Shown piece by piece: positions 46,699 to 56,624 of a DNA stretch of 64,000 nt. Both the position numbers and the translations under genes were made by a program. The stretch comes from Prochlorococcus sp. scB245a_520K10 (GTDB lineage Bacteria > Cyanobacteriota > Cyanobacteriia > PCC-6307 > Cyanobiaceae): the NCBI GenBank assembly GCA_000634515.1, contig JFNU01000004.1, positions 124,001-188,000 on the forward strand, in the 5' to 3' direction. How positions within the stretch are numbered: position 1 is the first letter of the stretch; every line of letters starts with the position of its first letter. The notes beneath the pieces are model-generated. The model was not told the DNA's origin. It did no database searches and saw nothing but the letters and a program-made list of their open reading frames with translations.

Positions 46699-48222
46699 TT
46701 AAACCCTTCCTGGGATTCTTCTTGTGGTTTCATCACCAAGTTTCTTGAATAAACCAAATTCAACTTGGTCCCCAATTTCAGCATCAATACCAGCAAAGGA
46801 ATTTCTGTATAGGGTTCTTGAAGCATGCCACCAATGGCCAAACAAGAATAGTAATCCGAAACATAAATGTGCATATGTAAACCATGCTCTTGGGGAGCTT
46901 CGGAATACACCATCAGACTTATACGTTTCTCTGTCGAACTTGAATGCTTCTCCAAGTTGCGCTTTTCTGGCTAATCTTTTAACTACTGCAGGATCAGTAA
47001 ATGTTTGTCCATTTAAATCTCCACCATAGATAGTTGCAGTAATGCCAGTTTGCTCAAACGAATACTTGGCTTCGGCTCTTCTAAATGGGATATCAGCTCT
47101 TACATTACCTTCTTTATCTTCAAGTATGACTGGGAAGTTCTCAAAGAAATTAGGTATTCTTCTAACTTCTAAATCGTTACCTTCTTTGTCTTGGAAAGTA
47201 ATGTGACCTTGCCAACCAGTTGGTAAGCCATCTCCATTAACAAGAGCTCCTACCCTGAATAATCCTCCTTTAGCAGGACTGTTGCCAACATAATCGTAGA
47301 AAGCTAATTTCTCTGGAATCGATGCATATGCTTCTTCTTTAGTAGCACCATCATCTATAGCCGCTTGAACTCTTCTATTAATTTCAGTTTTGAAATAGCC
47401 TGAGTCCCATTGATATCTGGTAGGACCAAATAATTCTACCGGTGTTGTCGCAGATCCATACCACATTGTTCCTGCAACGACAAAAGAAACAAAAAGTACT
47501 GCAGCTAGAGCGCTTGCTAGAACTCCCTCTAGACTTCCAAGTTTTAAGGCTCTATAAAGTCTTTCTCCAGGTCTATTTGTGATATGAAAAATGCCTCCAA
47601 TAATACCCATTAGGCCAGCTGCAATATGGTTAGCAACTATTCCTCCAGGGTTAAATGGATTAAATCCATCTACTCCCCATGATGGAGCTACTGGTTGTAC
47701 ATGGCCAGTTAAACCATAAGGATCAGAAACCCAAATTCCAACGTTTGCGCAATGAAATGCTCCAAAGCCAAAACATGTAAGTCCAGCTAGAAGAAGATGG
47801 ATTCCAAAGATTCTTGGAAGATCGAGAGCAGGTTCACCTGTTCTTGAATCTTCCCATAAATCTAAGTCCCAGTATGTCCAGTGCCAGATAGAGGCAAGCA
47901 TCAATAGTCCACTAAATACTATGTGTGCTGCTGCAACTCCTTCAAAACTCCAAAATCCTGGATCAACTCCAGTCGCACCAGTTATATCCCATCCGTTCCA
48001 ACTACTTGTGATACCTAGTCTTGCCATAAATGGCATTACGTACATTCCCTGTCTCCACATTGGATTGAGAACAGCATCAGAAGGATCAAAAATGGCTAAT
48101 TCATATAGAGCCATAGAACCGGCCCAGCCGGCTAATAATGCAGTATGCATAAGATGCACAGCAAGTAGTCGACCTGGGTCATTAATAACTACTGTGTGAA
48201 CTCGATACCAAGGCAATCCCAT
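46699..48222 (-). CDS. psbB: Photosystem II CP47 chlorophyll protein
   Basis: 507 residues with six transmembrane helices and a large lumenal loop between helices 5 and 6 (about 260-445). N-terminus [19 protein letters not shown] is nearly invariant across oxygenic phototrophs, and conserved His residues (for example [37 protein letters not shown] context) bind chlorophyll. Core antenna of PSII. The promoter should lie in the 222 bp shared with the divergent ferredoxin gene. Confidence 0.99.
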   Translation of the reverse strand: MGLPWYRVHTVVINDPGRLLAVHLMHTALLAGWAGSMALYELAIFDPSDAVLNPMWRQGMYVMPFMARLGITSSWNGWDITGATGVDPGFWSFEGVAAAHIVFSGLLMLASIWHWTYWDLDLWEDSRTGEPALDLPRIFGIHLLLAGLTCFGFGAFHCANVGIWVSDPYGLTGHVQPVAPSWGVDGFNPFNPGGIVANHIAAGLMGIIGGIFHITNRPGERLYRALKLGSLEGVLASALAAVLFVSFVVAGTMWYGSATTPVELFGPTRYQWDSGYFKTEINRRVQAAIDDGATKEEAYASIPEKLAFYDYVGNSPAKGGLFRVGALVNGDGLPTGWQGHITFQDKEGNDLEVRRIPNFFENFPVILEDKEGNVRADIPFRRAEAKYSFEQTGITATIYGGDLNGQTFTDPAVVKRLARKAQLGEAFKFDRETYKSDGVFRSSPRAWFTYAHLCFGLLFLFGHWWHASRTLYRNSFAGIDAEIGDQVEFGLFKKLGDETTRRIPGRV

Positions 48223-48444
48223 CGGTTAATTTCTAGTAACTATGCTGAATAAACAGCTAAACATCACGATAGTAAGGGTTTTTTAGGCTTTGAGGGATTT
48301 TTGTAAATAAATTTATTTTCCTGTAAAAATCGGTTAGATCAATTTGTACCACTGAAGTTACGAGCAATTTTTAACTAAAAATTGTTAATATTTTGGTCAC
48401 AATTCTCAAAGTAAAACGCCAAAATAGGAGAAATAACAAAAAAA
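48223..48444. promoter_or_regulatory. Divergent promoter region of psbB and ferredoxin gene
   Basis: 222 bp with no ORF. A perfect 8-bp inverted repeat CAATTTTT/AAAAATTG with a 4-nt loop lies at 48365-48384 and could be an operator or an RNA hairpin. Specific promoter boxes cannot be assigned with confidence. The ferredoxin start is preceded by GGAG at 48427-48430. Confidence 0.5.
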
Positions 48445-48807
48445 ATGGCAACTATTAGATTCATTCGTGAAGGTTTAGACGTTCAATGCAATCCTGGTGA
48501 AAACTTAAGGGAATTAGTAATGAAAGAGAACTTACAACTTTATGGGTTAAAAGGCATTTTAGGAAATTGTGGAGGAGCAGGCCAATGTAGTACTTGTTTT
48601 ATTTCAGTTGAAGGAGGAAACAAAAATTCTCTAAGCCCTCTTAGCTCTGCTGAAGAAGAAAAACTTAAAAATAGACCTGAAAATTGGCGACTTGCATGCC
48701 AAACATTAATAAAATCTTCTGCAGTAATTTTGACTAAACCACAATCACCTCCCTCAAATTTAGAAGAACTAAAGAAAATTAGTGAAAATAAAAAATTACC
48801 TCGCTAA
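48445..48807 (+). CDS. [2Fe-2S] ferredoxin
   Basis: 120 residues. The cluster ligands are Cys42, Cys48, Cys51 and Cys85 (C-x5-C-x2-C then LACQT), spacing like adrenodoxin/bacterial-type ferredoxins rather than the C-x4-C-x2-C of photosynthetic PetF. A polar C-terminal tail follows. Electron partners are unknown; the position next to psbB and psbM suggests photosynthetic use but does not prove it. Confidence 0.88.
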   Translation: MATIRFIREGLDVQCNPGENLRELVMKENLQLYGLKGILGNCGGAGQCSTCFISVEGGNKNSLSPLSSAEEEKLKNRPENWRLACQTLIKSSAVILTKPQSPPSNLEELKKISENKKLPR

Positions 48808-48908
48808 TTGTTTAAGACTGTTAATCAGTTAATAAAATTTGTTTATTTTTCCACTTTATTTAAAGTTATATGTCTATAGTCTTAGTACCTAATTGAATTG
48901 CCCACTAA

Positions 48909-49061
48909 ATGGAAACAACTAATTTTGGATTCATAGCTAGCCTTTTATTTGTAGGAGTTCCAACAATATTCCTTATAGGTTTATTTATTTCTACTCAAGA
49001 CGGCGAAAAATCAAGCTTCTATTCAGACTCTAGTAAAGGTAGGCTTGGCCCAAAACGCTAA
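48909..49061 (+). CDS. psbM: Photosystem II protein M
   Basis: 50 residues. METTNFGFIASLLFVGVPTI with one helix is the PsbM core at the PSII dimer interface. The hydrophilic C-terminal tail (about 17 residues, DGEKSSFYSDSSKGRLGPKR) is longer than in freshwater cyanobacteria. It lies 11 bp before prmC. Confidence 0.95.
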   Translation: METTNFGFIASLLFVGVPTIFLIGLFISTQDGEKSSFYSDSSKGRLGPKR

Positions 49062-49072
49062 AACTTTTATAA

Positions 49073-49942
49073 ATGCTCAGCATTTCTGTAAAAGAATTTT
49101 TATATTGGAAAAAGAAGCAATTATCTAAAGGAGGGGATCATCAATCTTTTGCAGTTTTACTAGACTGTATAGGTGGTATATCTACTTTTGATCTCAATTT
49201 ATTGAGCATAAACCCTAAGGAAACTTTATATTTAAAAAAAAATTTAGAACATTTAGAATCTATTTGGAATGATCATTTATCGAATTCTTCTCCTATACAG
49301 TATCTTTGTGGCATAGCATTTTGGAGGGATTTGAAACTAAAAGTCACGGACAAAGTACTTATTCCGAGACCAGAGACAGAACTCATAATTGATATTGTCT
49401 TCAAGATATTTGGAAAACAATCTCAAAAATTAACTTTTGCTGAATTAGGAACTGGATCAGGAGCTATTAGTATTGCTTTGGCATTGGCTTACCCATTGTG
49501 GGATGGAATAGCAACTGATATTGATCAAGATGCATTAGATATAGCAATTAAAAATTTTATAAATTGTTCTAAACAAACAAATTTGAAATTTTATTGTGGA
49601 TATTGGTGGACCCCTTTTGAGAGTTTTAAAGGAAAATTAGATCTCGCTATCTCAAATCCGCCTTATATTCCTAAAGATACTTATGAAAAATTACCTAAAG
49701 AAGTTAAAAATTTCGAGCCAGAAATTGCTTTATTAGGAGGGGAAGATGGCTTAAAACACATTAGGGAAATAATTCAAAAAGCACCGTTATTCTTAAAAGA
49801 AAAGGGATGGCTAATTTTAGAGAATCATTTTGATCAAGGCGAAAAAGTAAAACAACTACTTATTGAAAGTAAATTTAAGTCAGTAGAGATTGTGAATGAT
49901 CTTTCGGGTGTTGGTAGGTTTACCATTGGAAGATATAAATAA
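49073..49942 (+). CDS. prmC: Release factor glutamine methyltransferase
   Basis: 289 residues. N-terminal helical domain, then a Rossmann SAM-binding region with AELGTGSGAISIALAL and the active-site NPPY motif at residues 195-198. It methylates the Gln of the GGQ loop in release factors RF1 and RF2. The IPRPETELIIDI motif precedes the SAM site as in known HemK/PrmC. tsaC-like gene follows 20 bp downstream. Confidence 0.94.
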   Translation: MLSISVKEFLYWKKKQLSKGGDHQSFAVLLDCIGGISTFDLNLLSINPKETLYLKKNLEHLESIWNDHLSNSSPIQYLCGIAFWRDLKLKVTDKVLIPRPETELIIDIVFKIFGKQSQKLTFAELGTGSGAISIALALAYPLWDGIATDIDQDALDIAIKNFINCSKQTNLKFYCGYWWTPFESFKGKLDLAISNPPYIPKDTYEKLPKEVKNFEPEIALLGGEDGLKHIREIIQKAPLFLKEKGWLILENHFDQGEKVKQLLIESKFKSVEIVNDLSGVGRFTIGRYK

Positions 49943-49962
49943 ATCATTGGTTAATAATTTAA

Positions 49963-50544
49963 ATGAATTTAATAAACTGCAAATCAGCTTTGAAGACGCT
50001 TAGAAGTGGTTTACCTATAATTTTCCCGACAGACACATTACCAGCAATTGGATGCTTGCCAAAATTTTCAAAAATTATTTATGAACATAAAAAAAGAGAT
50101 AGAAATAAACCTCTAATTCTTATGGGATCAAAATATAAACAACTAATAGATTATGTTCACGAATCAGCTAGAGAAGATTTCGAAATAATAGCTTCAAAAT
50201 ATTGGCCTGGTGCTCTGACAATGGTTATCCCTGCTTCAGAAAAGCAGAATGAATTGCTCACAAGCAAAGACCATACTCTGGGTTTAAGAATCCCGAATTC
50301 ATCTATTGCTCAATCTCTCATACAAGAAACAGGACCATTGTTAACTTCAAGTGCAAATATTTCAGGCTCTACAGGATCAATTACAGCTGAAGGTATTGCT
50401 TTAGATTTTCCTTCGGTAGAAATTCTGGGACCTATTCCATGGGAAAAAAGTAGTGGAAAAGCTAGTACCATTATATCTTGGAAGAAGATTGGCGATTGGA
50501 GGCTGATTAGAGAAGGTGAAGTATTCGTTAAGGAATTGCATTAA
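49963..50544 (+). CDS. tsaC: Threonylcarbamoyl-AMP synthase (Sua5/YrdC family)
   Basis: 193 residues, YrdC domain only. Motifs: IIFPTDTLPAIGCLP, KKRDRNKPLILMGS (ATP/threonine-binding KxR region), LGLRIPN and LLTSSANISG. Makes the intermediate for t6A37 in ANN-decoding tRNAs. No C-terminal Sua5 domain, so the short TsaC form. Its stop shares a base with the next small ORF. Confidence 0.92.
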   Translation: MNLINCKSALKTLRSGLPIIFPTDTLPAIGCLPKFSKIIYEHKKRDRNKPLILMGSKYKQLIDYVHESAREDFEIIASKYWPGALTMVIPASEKQNELLTSKDHTLGLRIPNSSIAQSLIQETGPLLTSSANISGSTGSITAEGIALDFPSVEILGPIPWEKSSGKASTIISWKKIGDWRLIREGEVFVKELH

Positions 50545-50711
50545 TGTTTTTATTATTGTTTTTTGTTTTATTAATTCAATTTTTTACTTATTGGATATTT
50601 GAACCGCTTGCATATTTTTTAGAGTATGTTCTTGAAATAAGATTATTTCCTGTTCTTGCTTTAATAGGCTTGATTTTTTTATTTTCTACAAAAAATATTG
50701 ATAAGAATTAA
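50544..50711 (+). CDS. Small membrane protein overlapping tsaC
   Basis: 55 residues, missed by a 60-residue cut-off. The ATG overlaps the tsaC stop by one base (TAATG). Two hydrophobic stretches (about 1-18 and 35-50) around a short charged middle (FLEYVLEIRLFP). Overlap indicates translational coupling with tsaC. Not recognised; could be a family-specific small membrane protein. Confidence 0.65.
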   Translation: MFLLLFFVLLIQFFTYWIFEPLAYFLEYVLEIRLFPVLALIGLIFLFSTKNIDKN

Positions 50712-50722
50712 ATAAAACTAAA

Positions 50723-50794
50723 TGCCGGCTAACAGATTTGAACTGATGACCTTCGCTTTACAAAAGCGCTGCTCTACCGCTGAGCTAAGCCGGC
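50723..50794 (-). tRNA. tRNA-Thr (TGT)
   Basis: 72 nt: acceptor GCCGGCT/AGCCGGC, D arm GCTC/GAGC, anticodon loop TTTGTAA with TGT, discriminator A, CCA not encoded. Two stem positions are not Watson-Crick: the outer anticodon pair (G27-A43) and the second T-stem pair (T50-T64). Confidence 0.93.
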
Positions 50795-50858
50795 AATTTT
50801 AATATCTTACATTTACGGTGGATAAATTATAAGTTTTTTTAGTTTTTTTTTAAATTTA

Positions 50859-51194
50859 TTACTTTTTGATATCTTTATCAGTTTTATCAGATTTGTCAGT
50901 TTTTTTAAATTTTATTTCTCCTGAAATAGTTCTTTTGATTGGTAAATTAGCAACTAGTGCAGTCATTCTATCTTCAGTTTCTAAACTAACTGCGACCTCT
51001 TCAAAATCAATCTCAACATATTTAGCAACAACATCAAGAATTTCTTTCCTCATTTTATCCAAAAGATCAGTCGTCAAAGAACTCATATCAACTCTGTCAT
51101 GAGCCAATACAAGCTGCAATCTTTCTCTAGCAGTATTTGCACTAGCCGTCTCTCTGCCTAGTAACTTGTTTATCAGATCTCTGAGAGTCATCAT
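50859..51194 (-). CDS. minE: Cell division topological specificity factor MinE
   Basis: 111 residues. Conserved [25 protein letters not shown]-terminal MinD-activating part, then the dimerising domain ([22 protein letters not shown]). C-terminal tail rich in Lys/Asp/Thr. Works with MinC and MinD to place the Z ring. It is 1 bp downstream of minD. Confidence 0.95.
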   Translation of the reverse strand: MMTLRDLINKLLGRETASANTARERLQLVLAHDRVDMSSLTTDLLDKMRKEILDVVAKYVEIDFEEVAVSLETEDRMTALVANLPIKRTISGEIKFKKTDKSDKTDKDIKK

Positions 51195-51195
51195 T

Positions 51196-52011
51196 TTAAA
51201 AAACCTTTGTTTGCATTAATCTCATAAATTTATCTTTAAGGCTTTTACCTTCATTTTTAGGGTCAATAATTGGTACATCCTTACCTGTAAGTCTTTGAGA
51301 AACATTCAGATAGCATTTTTTTGCAGGAGATCTACCATCTGTAAGTGTTAATGGCTCTCCTCTATTTGTACTTATTATTACTTGTTCATCTTCTAAAACA
51401 ATACCTAATAAAGGTAAAGATAGGATCCCTTGAACATCTTCAATTGATAGCATTTCTTGACTAGCCATCATGTTAGGGCGAACTCTATTGATTACAAGTT
51501 GAATAGGTTCTATATCGGATGTATTAAGAATACCTATTACCCTATCAGCATCTCGTACTGCAGATAATTCCGGATTGGTGACAACTATAGCTTCTTTACA
51601 AGCTGCAAGTGCATTTTTAAAGCCGTCCTCTACTCCGGCAGGGCAATCTACTAAAACAAAATCAAATTTTTCACTTAGCACCTCACTAATTTTTTTCATA
51701 TCTTCTGGCTTCATCCAATCAAGCATCCTTGGATCTCCAGCAGGTAGAAGAGCTAGATTAGGTTCCTTTTTATGTCTGACCAATGCTTGGTCAAGACGAC
51801 AATTTTTGTCTAGAACATCTTGAGCAGTATATACAATGCGATTTTCTAATCCGAGAAGAAGGTCTAAATTTCTTAAGCCAAAATCAGCATCTAGTACAGC
51901 AGTGGTTGCTCCGCTATTGGCAAGTGCAATACCTAGGTTTGCAGTTAAAGTGGTTTTACCAACCCCACCTTTTCCTGAACAAATTAATATTGTGCGAGTA
52001 TTTTCCGCCAC
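51196..52011 (-). CDS. minD: Septum site-determining ATPase MinD
   Basis: 271 residues. Deviant Walker [16 protein letters not shown] (residues 12-26), [14 protein letters not shown] (switch II region), and a basic C-terminal membrane-targeting helix ([14 protein letters not shown]). Recruits MinC to the membrane and oscillates through MinE. Middle gene of minC-minD-minE on the minus strand. Confidence 0.97.
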   Translation of the reverse strand: MAENTRTILICSGKGGVGKTTLTANLGIALANSGATTAVLDADFGLRNLDLLLGLENRIVYTAQDVLDKNCRLDQALVRHKKEPNLALLPAGDPRMLDWMKPEDMKKISEVLSEKFDFVLVDCPAGVEDGFKNALAACKEAIVVTNPELSAVRDADRVIGILNTSDIEPIQLVINRVRPNMMASQEMLSIEDVQGILSLPLLGIVLEDEQVIISTNRGEPLTLTDGRSPAKKCYLNVSQRLTGKDVPIIDPKNEGKSLKDKFMRLMQTKVF

Positions 52012-52124
52012 GGAATTTAACGATTTTTCAAATAATAAGGCTACCTTTGAGAAAGTTAAATATTTTAAAGATTAAGTAATCCTTAAATTTATCAAGTTTG
52101 AATTAATTTATTTCAAATGATTGA

Positions 52125-52787
52125 TTAATTTTTAGTTTCTATTAGGTGAGGTTTGATAATTATTGTTCGTTTATCTATTAAGGCAATTTCTGGATAATGA
52201 TTTTGGGGCTTTTCTTTTGGGCCAATAGCTATCACATCTGCAATTCTTAACTGTAAAGGTTTTAAATAAAGTGATGCTATAGAGGCATTATTATTTCCAG
52301 TCCTCCCTGCGAAAGCAATCCCTAAAAGTTTGCCCCAAACGTAAATATTATTTTTAGCGGAAACTATAGCTCCTGGATTAACGTCTCCAATAATGCATAG
52401 GTTTCCATTTGAAGATATTCTGTCGCCTGATCTAACTGTCCCTTCATGAAGAATATCGTCCTTCTCTTTTGAATTGAATAAAAGTAATTTATTTTTAACC
52501 TCTTGTTCTTTAAGAAAGGTTGAATTTATCCTTAAAGACTTCCCAGCTAAAATTGTATTTCTGTCATTTGAGTAAATGCACAGAGAAAAAACATTAAGAG
52601 TGTGCAAAAGATTTTTTAATTTTGATAATTGATGAATACTTATTGATTCATTGACTGATAAAATTTTTGCTTCTATAGGTCCTTTTATAGAAAAAAAATT
52701 TCTAAAAGTTTCATGGACATTGTCCAAATCTTCCAAAGAAAAAATTTCAAAATAATTACTTTTAGTATTATTTAAAACGATGTTCAT
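52125..52787 (-). CDS. minC: Septum site-determining protein MinC
   Basis: 220 residues. The C-terminal beta-helix is recognisable: GTVRSGDRISSNGNLCIIGDVNPGAIVSA and GKLLGIAFAGRTGNNNASIAS. The N-terminal FtsZ-inhibiting half is strongly diverged. With MinD it blocks Z-ring assembly away from midcell. A 113-bp gap separates it from minD. Confidence 0.92.
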   Translation of the reverse strand: MNIVLNNTKSNYFEIFSLEDLDNVHETFRNFFSIKGPIEAKILSVNESISIHQLSKLKNLLHTLNVFSLCIYSNDRNTILAGKSLRINSTFLKEQEVKNKLLLFNSKEKDDILHEGTVRSGDRISSNGNLCIIGDVNPGAIVSAKNNIYVWGKLLGIAFAGRTGNNNASIASLYLKPLQLRIADVIAIGPKEKPQNHYPEIALIDKRTIIIKPHLIETKN

Positions 52788-52797
52788 TGAATTTAAT

Positions 52798-54054
52798 TTA
52801 GGAATTATTTTTTAAAACTGAAATTTGAGTTGTAATTTCACTTTTGATTAGATTTGGATAGATTATCAGAGAAATTTCCCTAGACTTTACTAAGGTTCTT
52901 ATTAATTCAGAACTACATTCTAATGAGTTTTGATAAGTTCCATCCCATATTTTAAAAGCATTGTTTGGTTCAAAACCTTTAAATGATCTTTCTTTAATAC
53001 CACAAAATATTTCTGAATCATAATTATTCTTTTCACATAATTTTTTTGCAAATGCAAGTACCTTAAGTCTATCTACTTTATTTAGAAAACTTATGTCTGA
53101 TGCCCTTAATAAATCTCTGTCAATAAACATTTTGCACAGCTTAGAAAGTGGCTCGAAAGATTCATCTTTCCATTTAATTAGATGATAATAGAAAGTTATA
53201 TCATCATTTTTTATGAAATCATCAAAATCGAGATTTTTGGGTGAAAATATCCATTTATGAAGTGAATTATCAATCCATATTTTTTTTTCAAAATTATCTT
53301 TTATTGTGAATATTATTTTTTCAAGAATCCATGTCGATATCTCGTTTATTCTGTGATTGTAGATGGTTCTGTACATTAAGTTTCTTAGTACTAAGAAATG
53401 CTCAATAGCTATAATTCCTTTTGGTTTGATTGCAATATTTCCATCAGGTGAAAAAGTAAGGCCTGAAATAATTCTTTCTAAATCTACTAAGCCATATTTG
53501 GTACCTGTATTGTAACTATCGCGTAAAAGATAATCAAGACGATCACAATCTATTTCACTGCTAATCAATGTTTTTAAAGGATTTGAAAATAGTTGTTTTG
53601 ATTCAAATAATTCACATATTTGTTTCGGTAATTCGTTGTCATACTTCTTGAGTATTGAATTGATTGGAGAATAATTTTTGACTAAGTTCTGAGACCATTG
53701 TTCGTGATTATGATCGAATATAACTTCACTAGTATGGCTCAAAGGTCCATGACCTAAATCATGAAGCAGAGCTGCTCCATAAAGAACAAATTTATTTTCA
53801 TAAAAAGAAGATTTAATTTCAATTAATCTTTGATATATTTTTCTTGCGATACAAAAAACGCCAATTGAATGGGTAAATCTACTCGATTCTGCACCATGAA
53901 ATACTAATGATGCTGCCCCTAATTGTTTTATTCTTCTTAACCTTTGAAAAGCTATAGTATCAATTAATTCCATAATCATTAACTCTTCCGGCTTCCCTGC
54001 ATCAAATACTATCTCTTTGTGAATTGGGTCATGAAAAATTCTTTTGATACTCAT
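52798..54054 (-). CDS. HD-domain phosphohydrolase
   Basis: 418 residues. The HD metal site is visible: H in SRFTHSIGVFCIARK, HD in LLHDLGHGPLSHTSE, and D in DCDRLDYLLRDSYNTG, the pattern of the SPO1-like/YwfO group related to dGTPases. A long C-terminal extension follows. Substrate unknown (nucleotide phosphohydrolase possible). It lies 10 bp upstream of minC on the same strand; whether it functions with Min is unknown. Confidence 0.85.
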   Translation of the reverse strand: MSIKRIFHDPIHKEIVFDAGKPEELMIMELIDTIAFQRLRRIKQLGAASLVFHGAESSRFTHSIGVFCIARKIYQRLIEIKSSFYENKFVLYGAALLHDLGHGPLSHTSEVIFDHNHEQWSQNLVKNYSPINSILKKYDNELPKQICELFESKQLFSNPLKTLISSEIDCDRLDYLLRDSYNTGTKYGLVDLERIISGLTFSPDGNIAIKPKGIIAIEHFLVLRNLMYRTIYNHRINEISTWILEKIIFTIKDNFEKKIWIDNSLHKWIFSPKNLDFDDFIKNDDITFYYHLIKWKDESFEPLSKLCKMFIDRDLLRASDISFLNKVDRLKVLAFAKKLCEKNNYDSEIFCGIKERSFKGFEPNNAFKIWDGTYQNSLECSSELIRTLVKSREISLIIYPNLIKSEITTQISVLKNNS

Positions 54055-54096
54055 ATTGTTTTTAAATTTTTATATAAATCTTTTGCTACTTCAGAG

Positions 54097-55401
54097 TTAT
54101 ATTTCTTCATTGCTTATTTCAGGCGTTTGAATTGAAACTTCTTCTTTTTCTAGAAATGAATCTAAAAATAATTCTGCATTTCTCACCCACTTATCTTCAG
54201 CACTTCCGTATTCACTCGCATCCGGAAGATCCAATAATTTGTCCGGTGTAATACCTTGACCTTGAATATTATTACCTTTCGGAGTTAAATAACTAGCAAC
54301 TGTTATTGCTACCCCACTATTTTCTCCCAAACTTTTTAGGGATTGAATTAAACCTTTCCCATATGTTTGGACTCCCATGAGAATAGATCTGCCGTTATCC
54401 TGCAAAGATCCCGCAAGTATTTCACTAGCACTAGCAGTCCCTTTATTCACCAAAGTTACCATTGGGCCATCATAAGATGTCTCTTGTTGAGAAGTTATTG
54501 CATCTTTGATTCCATTCCTATTTTTCGTCTCTACTATTGGTTTCTCACTCAATAATGAGTCTGCTACTGCGATTCCTGAGCTTACTAGTCCGCCCGAATT
54601 ATTCCTTAGATCCAAAATTAATCCTTCGACCTCTTTTTCTTTTAATTCCTGAAGAGCTTCTTCAACCTTTTTGGGTACGCTTTCGCTAAATTGAGTTATC
54701 CTAAGGTACCCTATTGTGTGGGAATCGTCTCTTAATCTTTTTGTCCTAACTGGTCTGAGGTCTACTGATCTTCTTTCTAAATCTATCTCTCTAATTTCTC
54801 CTGATTCCGAAGATATTTCAACTAAAACTTTGGTTCCTGATTCACCCCTTAACTTAGAGGCAGTATTTGCAAGGCCTAATTCTTCTGATGAAATTCCATC
54901 TACTTTCTGTATAAAGTCCCCGCTAACTATCCCAGCTTCTTCTGCTGGTGAGCCGCCAAGAGTAGAGACAACTTTCACTTTATTGCTATCATTTTCTTCC
55001 CCTAATTGAAGTCCAACACCATTAATCTCGCTACCAAAATTACTTGATTTAAGGAGTTCGTAATCTTTTGGGCGTAAAACTCTTGTGTAAGGATCCTCTA
55101 AAGGTCTCAACATGTCTTCAATTGCCAAATAAGCCTCTTCACTTGTTTCAATTTGTTTCTGTAATGTTTTTTGTCTAATTCTCTTCCAATTTATATCATC
55201 AAACTTTTCTGGGTCATAAAAACCCTCATTCACCAACGTCCAAGCGTCAAGTACTAATTGCTTGCTATCACTAAGAGCTTCCACTCTTTCAATCAATAAA
55301 AAATTGGTAGAAAAAACAATGATCAATAATGCAGTGAACATTGTTTTGAATATTAAAAATTTGTTAAAAGATGAATTCATTGGGTTAAGTCTTAACACCA
55401 A
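54097..55401 (-). CDS. ctpA: C-terminal processing peptidase (S41A)
   Basis: 434 residues. N-terminal signal sequence (hydrophobic core about 16-36), PDZ domain (about 115-195; [11 protein letters not shown] ... [16 protein letters not shown]) and S41 domain with the catalytic Ser in [16 protein letters not shown] and Lys in YGKGLIQS. The family includes CtpA, which trims the D1 C-terminus, and the CtpB and CtpZ paralogues; which one this is cannot be told by eye. It is divergent from petB with 50 bp between starts. Confidence 0.92.
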   Translation of the reverse strand: MVLRLNPMNSSFNKFLIFKTMFTALLIIVFSTNFLLIERVEALSDSKQLVLDAWTLVNEGFYDPEKFDDINWKRIRQKTLQKQIETSEEAYLAIEDMLRPLEDPYTRVLRPKDYELLKSSNFGSEINGVGLQLGEENDSNKVKVVSTLGGSPAEEAGIVSGDFIQKVDGISSEELGLANTASKLRGESGTKVLVEISSESGEIREIDLERRSVDLRPVRTKRLRDDSHTIGYLRITQFSESVPKKVEEALQELKEKEVEGLILDLRNNSGGLVSSGIAVADSLLSEKPIVETKNRNGIKDAITSQQETSYDGPMVTLVNKGTASASEILAGSLQDNGRSILMGVQTYGKGLIQSLKSLGENSGVAITVASYLTPKGNNIQGQGITPDKLLDLPDASEYGSAEDKWVRNAELFLDSFLEKEEVSIQTPEISNEEI

Positions 55402-55451
55402 GTATAAGAATTTTAAGTAAGCTCTTTATATCAAAGCTAATTTTTTTTTGG

Positions 55452-56108
55452 ATGGCGAATTCTTCATCCGTTTATGACTGGTTTCAAGAAAGGCTTGAAA
55501 TTCAAGACATAACTGACGACGTAACTTCCAAGTACGTACCCCCTCACGTAAATATCTTTTACTGTTTAGGAGGCATAACTCTAGTATGCTTCCTAATTCA
55601 ATTTGCAACAGGTTTTGCAATGACTTTTTACTATAAGCCAACAGTTACACAAGCTTATAGCTCAGTCAGCTATTTAATGACCGACGTAAGTTTTGGATGG
55701 TTAATCCGATCTGTACATAGATGGAGTGCATCTATGATGGTTTTAATGTTAATCCTTCATGTGTTTAGAGTTTATCTTACCGGTGGTTTCAAAAGGCCAA
55801 GAGAATTAACTTGGGTTACAGGCGTTGTAATGGCGGTCATAACAGTTGCTTTTGGTGTAACAGGATATTCTTTGCCTTGGGATCAAGTTGGTTACTGGGC
55901 AGTGAAGATAGTTTCAGGAGTACCAGCTGCTATACCAATAATTGGTGATTTTATGGTTGAACTATTAAGAGGTGGAGAAAGTGTTGGTCAATCTACTCTT
56001 ACAAGATTCTATAGCCTTCATACTTTTGTTTTGCCATGGTCATTAGCGGTTTTCATGTTGATGCATTTTCTAATGATTCGTAAACAGGGTATTTCAGGTC
56101 CTTTATAA
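55452..56108 (+). CDS. petB: Cytochrome b6
   Basis: 218 residues with four transmembrane helices. The b-haem ligand histidines are in helix 2 ([20 protein letters not shown]) and helix 4 (SLHTFVLPW ... LMHFLMIR), and Cys near residue 38 (FYCLGGI) is the covalent site of haem c(n). It forms the b6f core with PetD. Co-directional with petD 32 bp downstream. Confidence 0.99.
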   Translation: MANSSSVYDWFQERLEIQDITDDVTSKYVPPHVNIFYCLGGITLVCFLIQFATGFAMTFYYKPTVTQAYSSVSYLMTDVSFGWLIRSVHRWSASMMVLMLILHVFRVYLTGGFKRPRELTWVTGVVMAVITVAFGVTGYSLPWDQVGYWAVKIVSGVPAAIPIIGDFMVELLRGGESVGQSTLTRFYSLHTFVLPWSLAVFMLMHFLMIRKQGISGPL

Positions 56109-56140
56109 ACTCCTATACTTCAATTATCTTCTAGAGCCAA

Positions 56141-56623
56141 ATGTCTACTTTAAAGAAACCAGATTTATCTGATCCAAAATTAAGAGCAAAATTAGCCAAA
56201 GGTATGGGTCATAATTATTATGGAGAGCCAGCTTGGCCAAATGATTTACTATACATTTTCCCAGTAGTGATTTTAGGCACCATTGCATGCGTGGTTGGAT
56301 TAGCAGTTCTTGATCCTGCAATGTTGGGAGACAAAGCAAACCCATTTGCTACTCCCCTAGAAATACTTCCTGAATGGTACCTTTATCCAGTTTTTCAAAT
56401 ACTTAGGGTAGTTCCTAATAAACTTTTGGGCATAGCACTTCAAACACTAATCCCTCTAGGATTAATGGTTTTACCATTTATCGAAAACGTTAATAAATTC
56501 TCTAACCCCTTTAGAAGACCAATAGCAATGTCGGTTTTTTTATTTGGTACTTTCCTGACAATTTATCTTGGAATCGGTGCATGCTTGCCAATTGATAAAT
56601 CTCTAACTCTAGGTTTATTTTAA
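56141..56623 (+). CDS. petD: Cytochrome b6f complex subunit IV
   Basis: 160 residues with three helices. [20 protein letters not shown] at the N-terminus and the quinol-site [18 protein letters not shown] motif identify PetD. It converges with the invertase gene, leaving 1 bp between stops. Confidence 0.99.
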   Translation: MSTLKKPDLSDPKLRAKLAKGMGHNYYGEPAWPNDLLYIFPVVILGTIACVVGLAVLDPAMLGDKANPFATPLEILPEWYLYPVFQILRVVPNKLLGIALQTLIPLGLMVLPFIENVNKFSNPFRRPIAMSVFLFGTFLTIYLGIGACLPIDKSLTLGLF

Positions 56624-56624
56624 T

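Noticed and set aside
51575-52079. Plus-strand ORFs over minD
   Set aside because: Antisense shadows of minD with no start context or homology.
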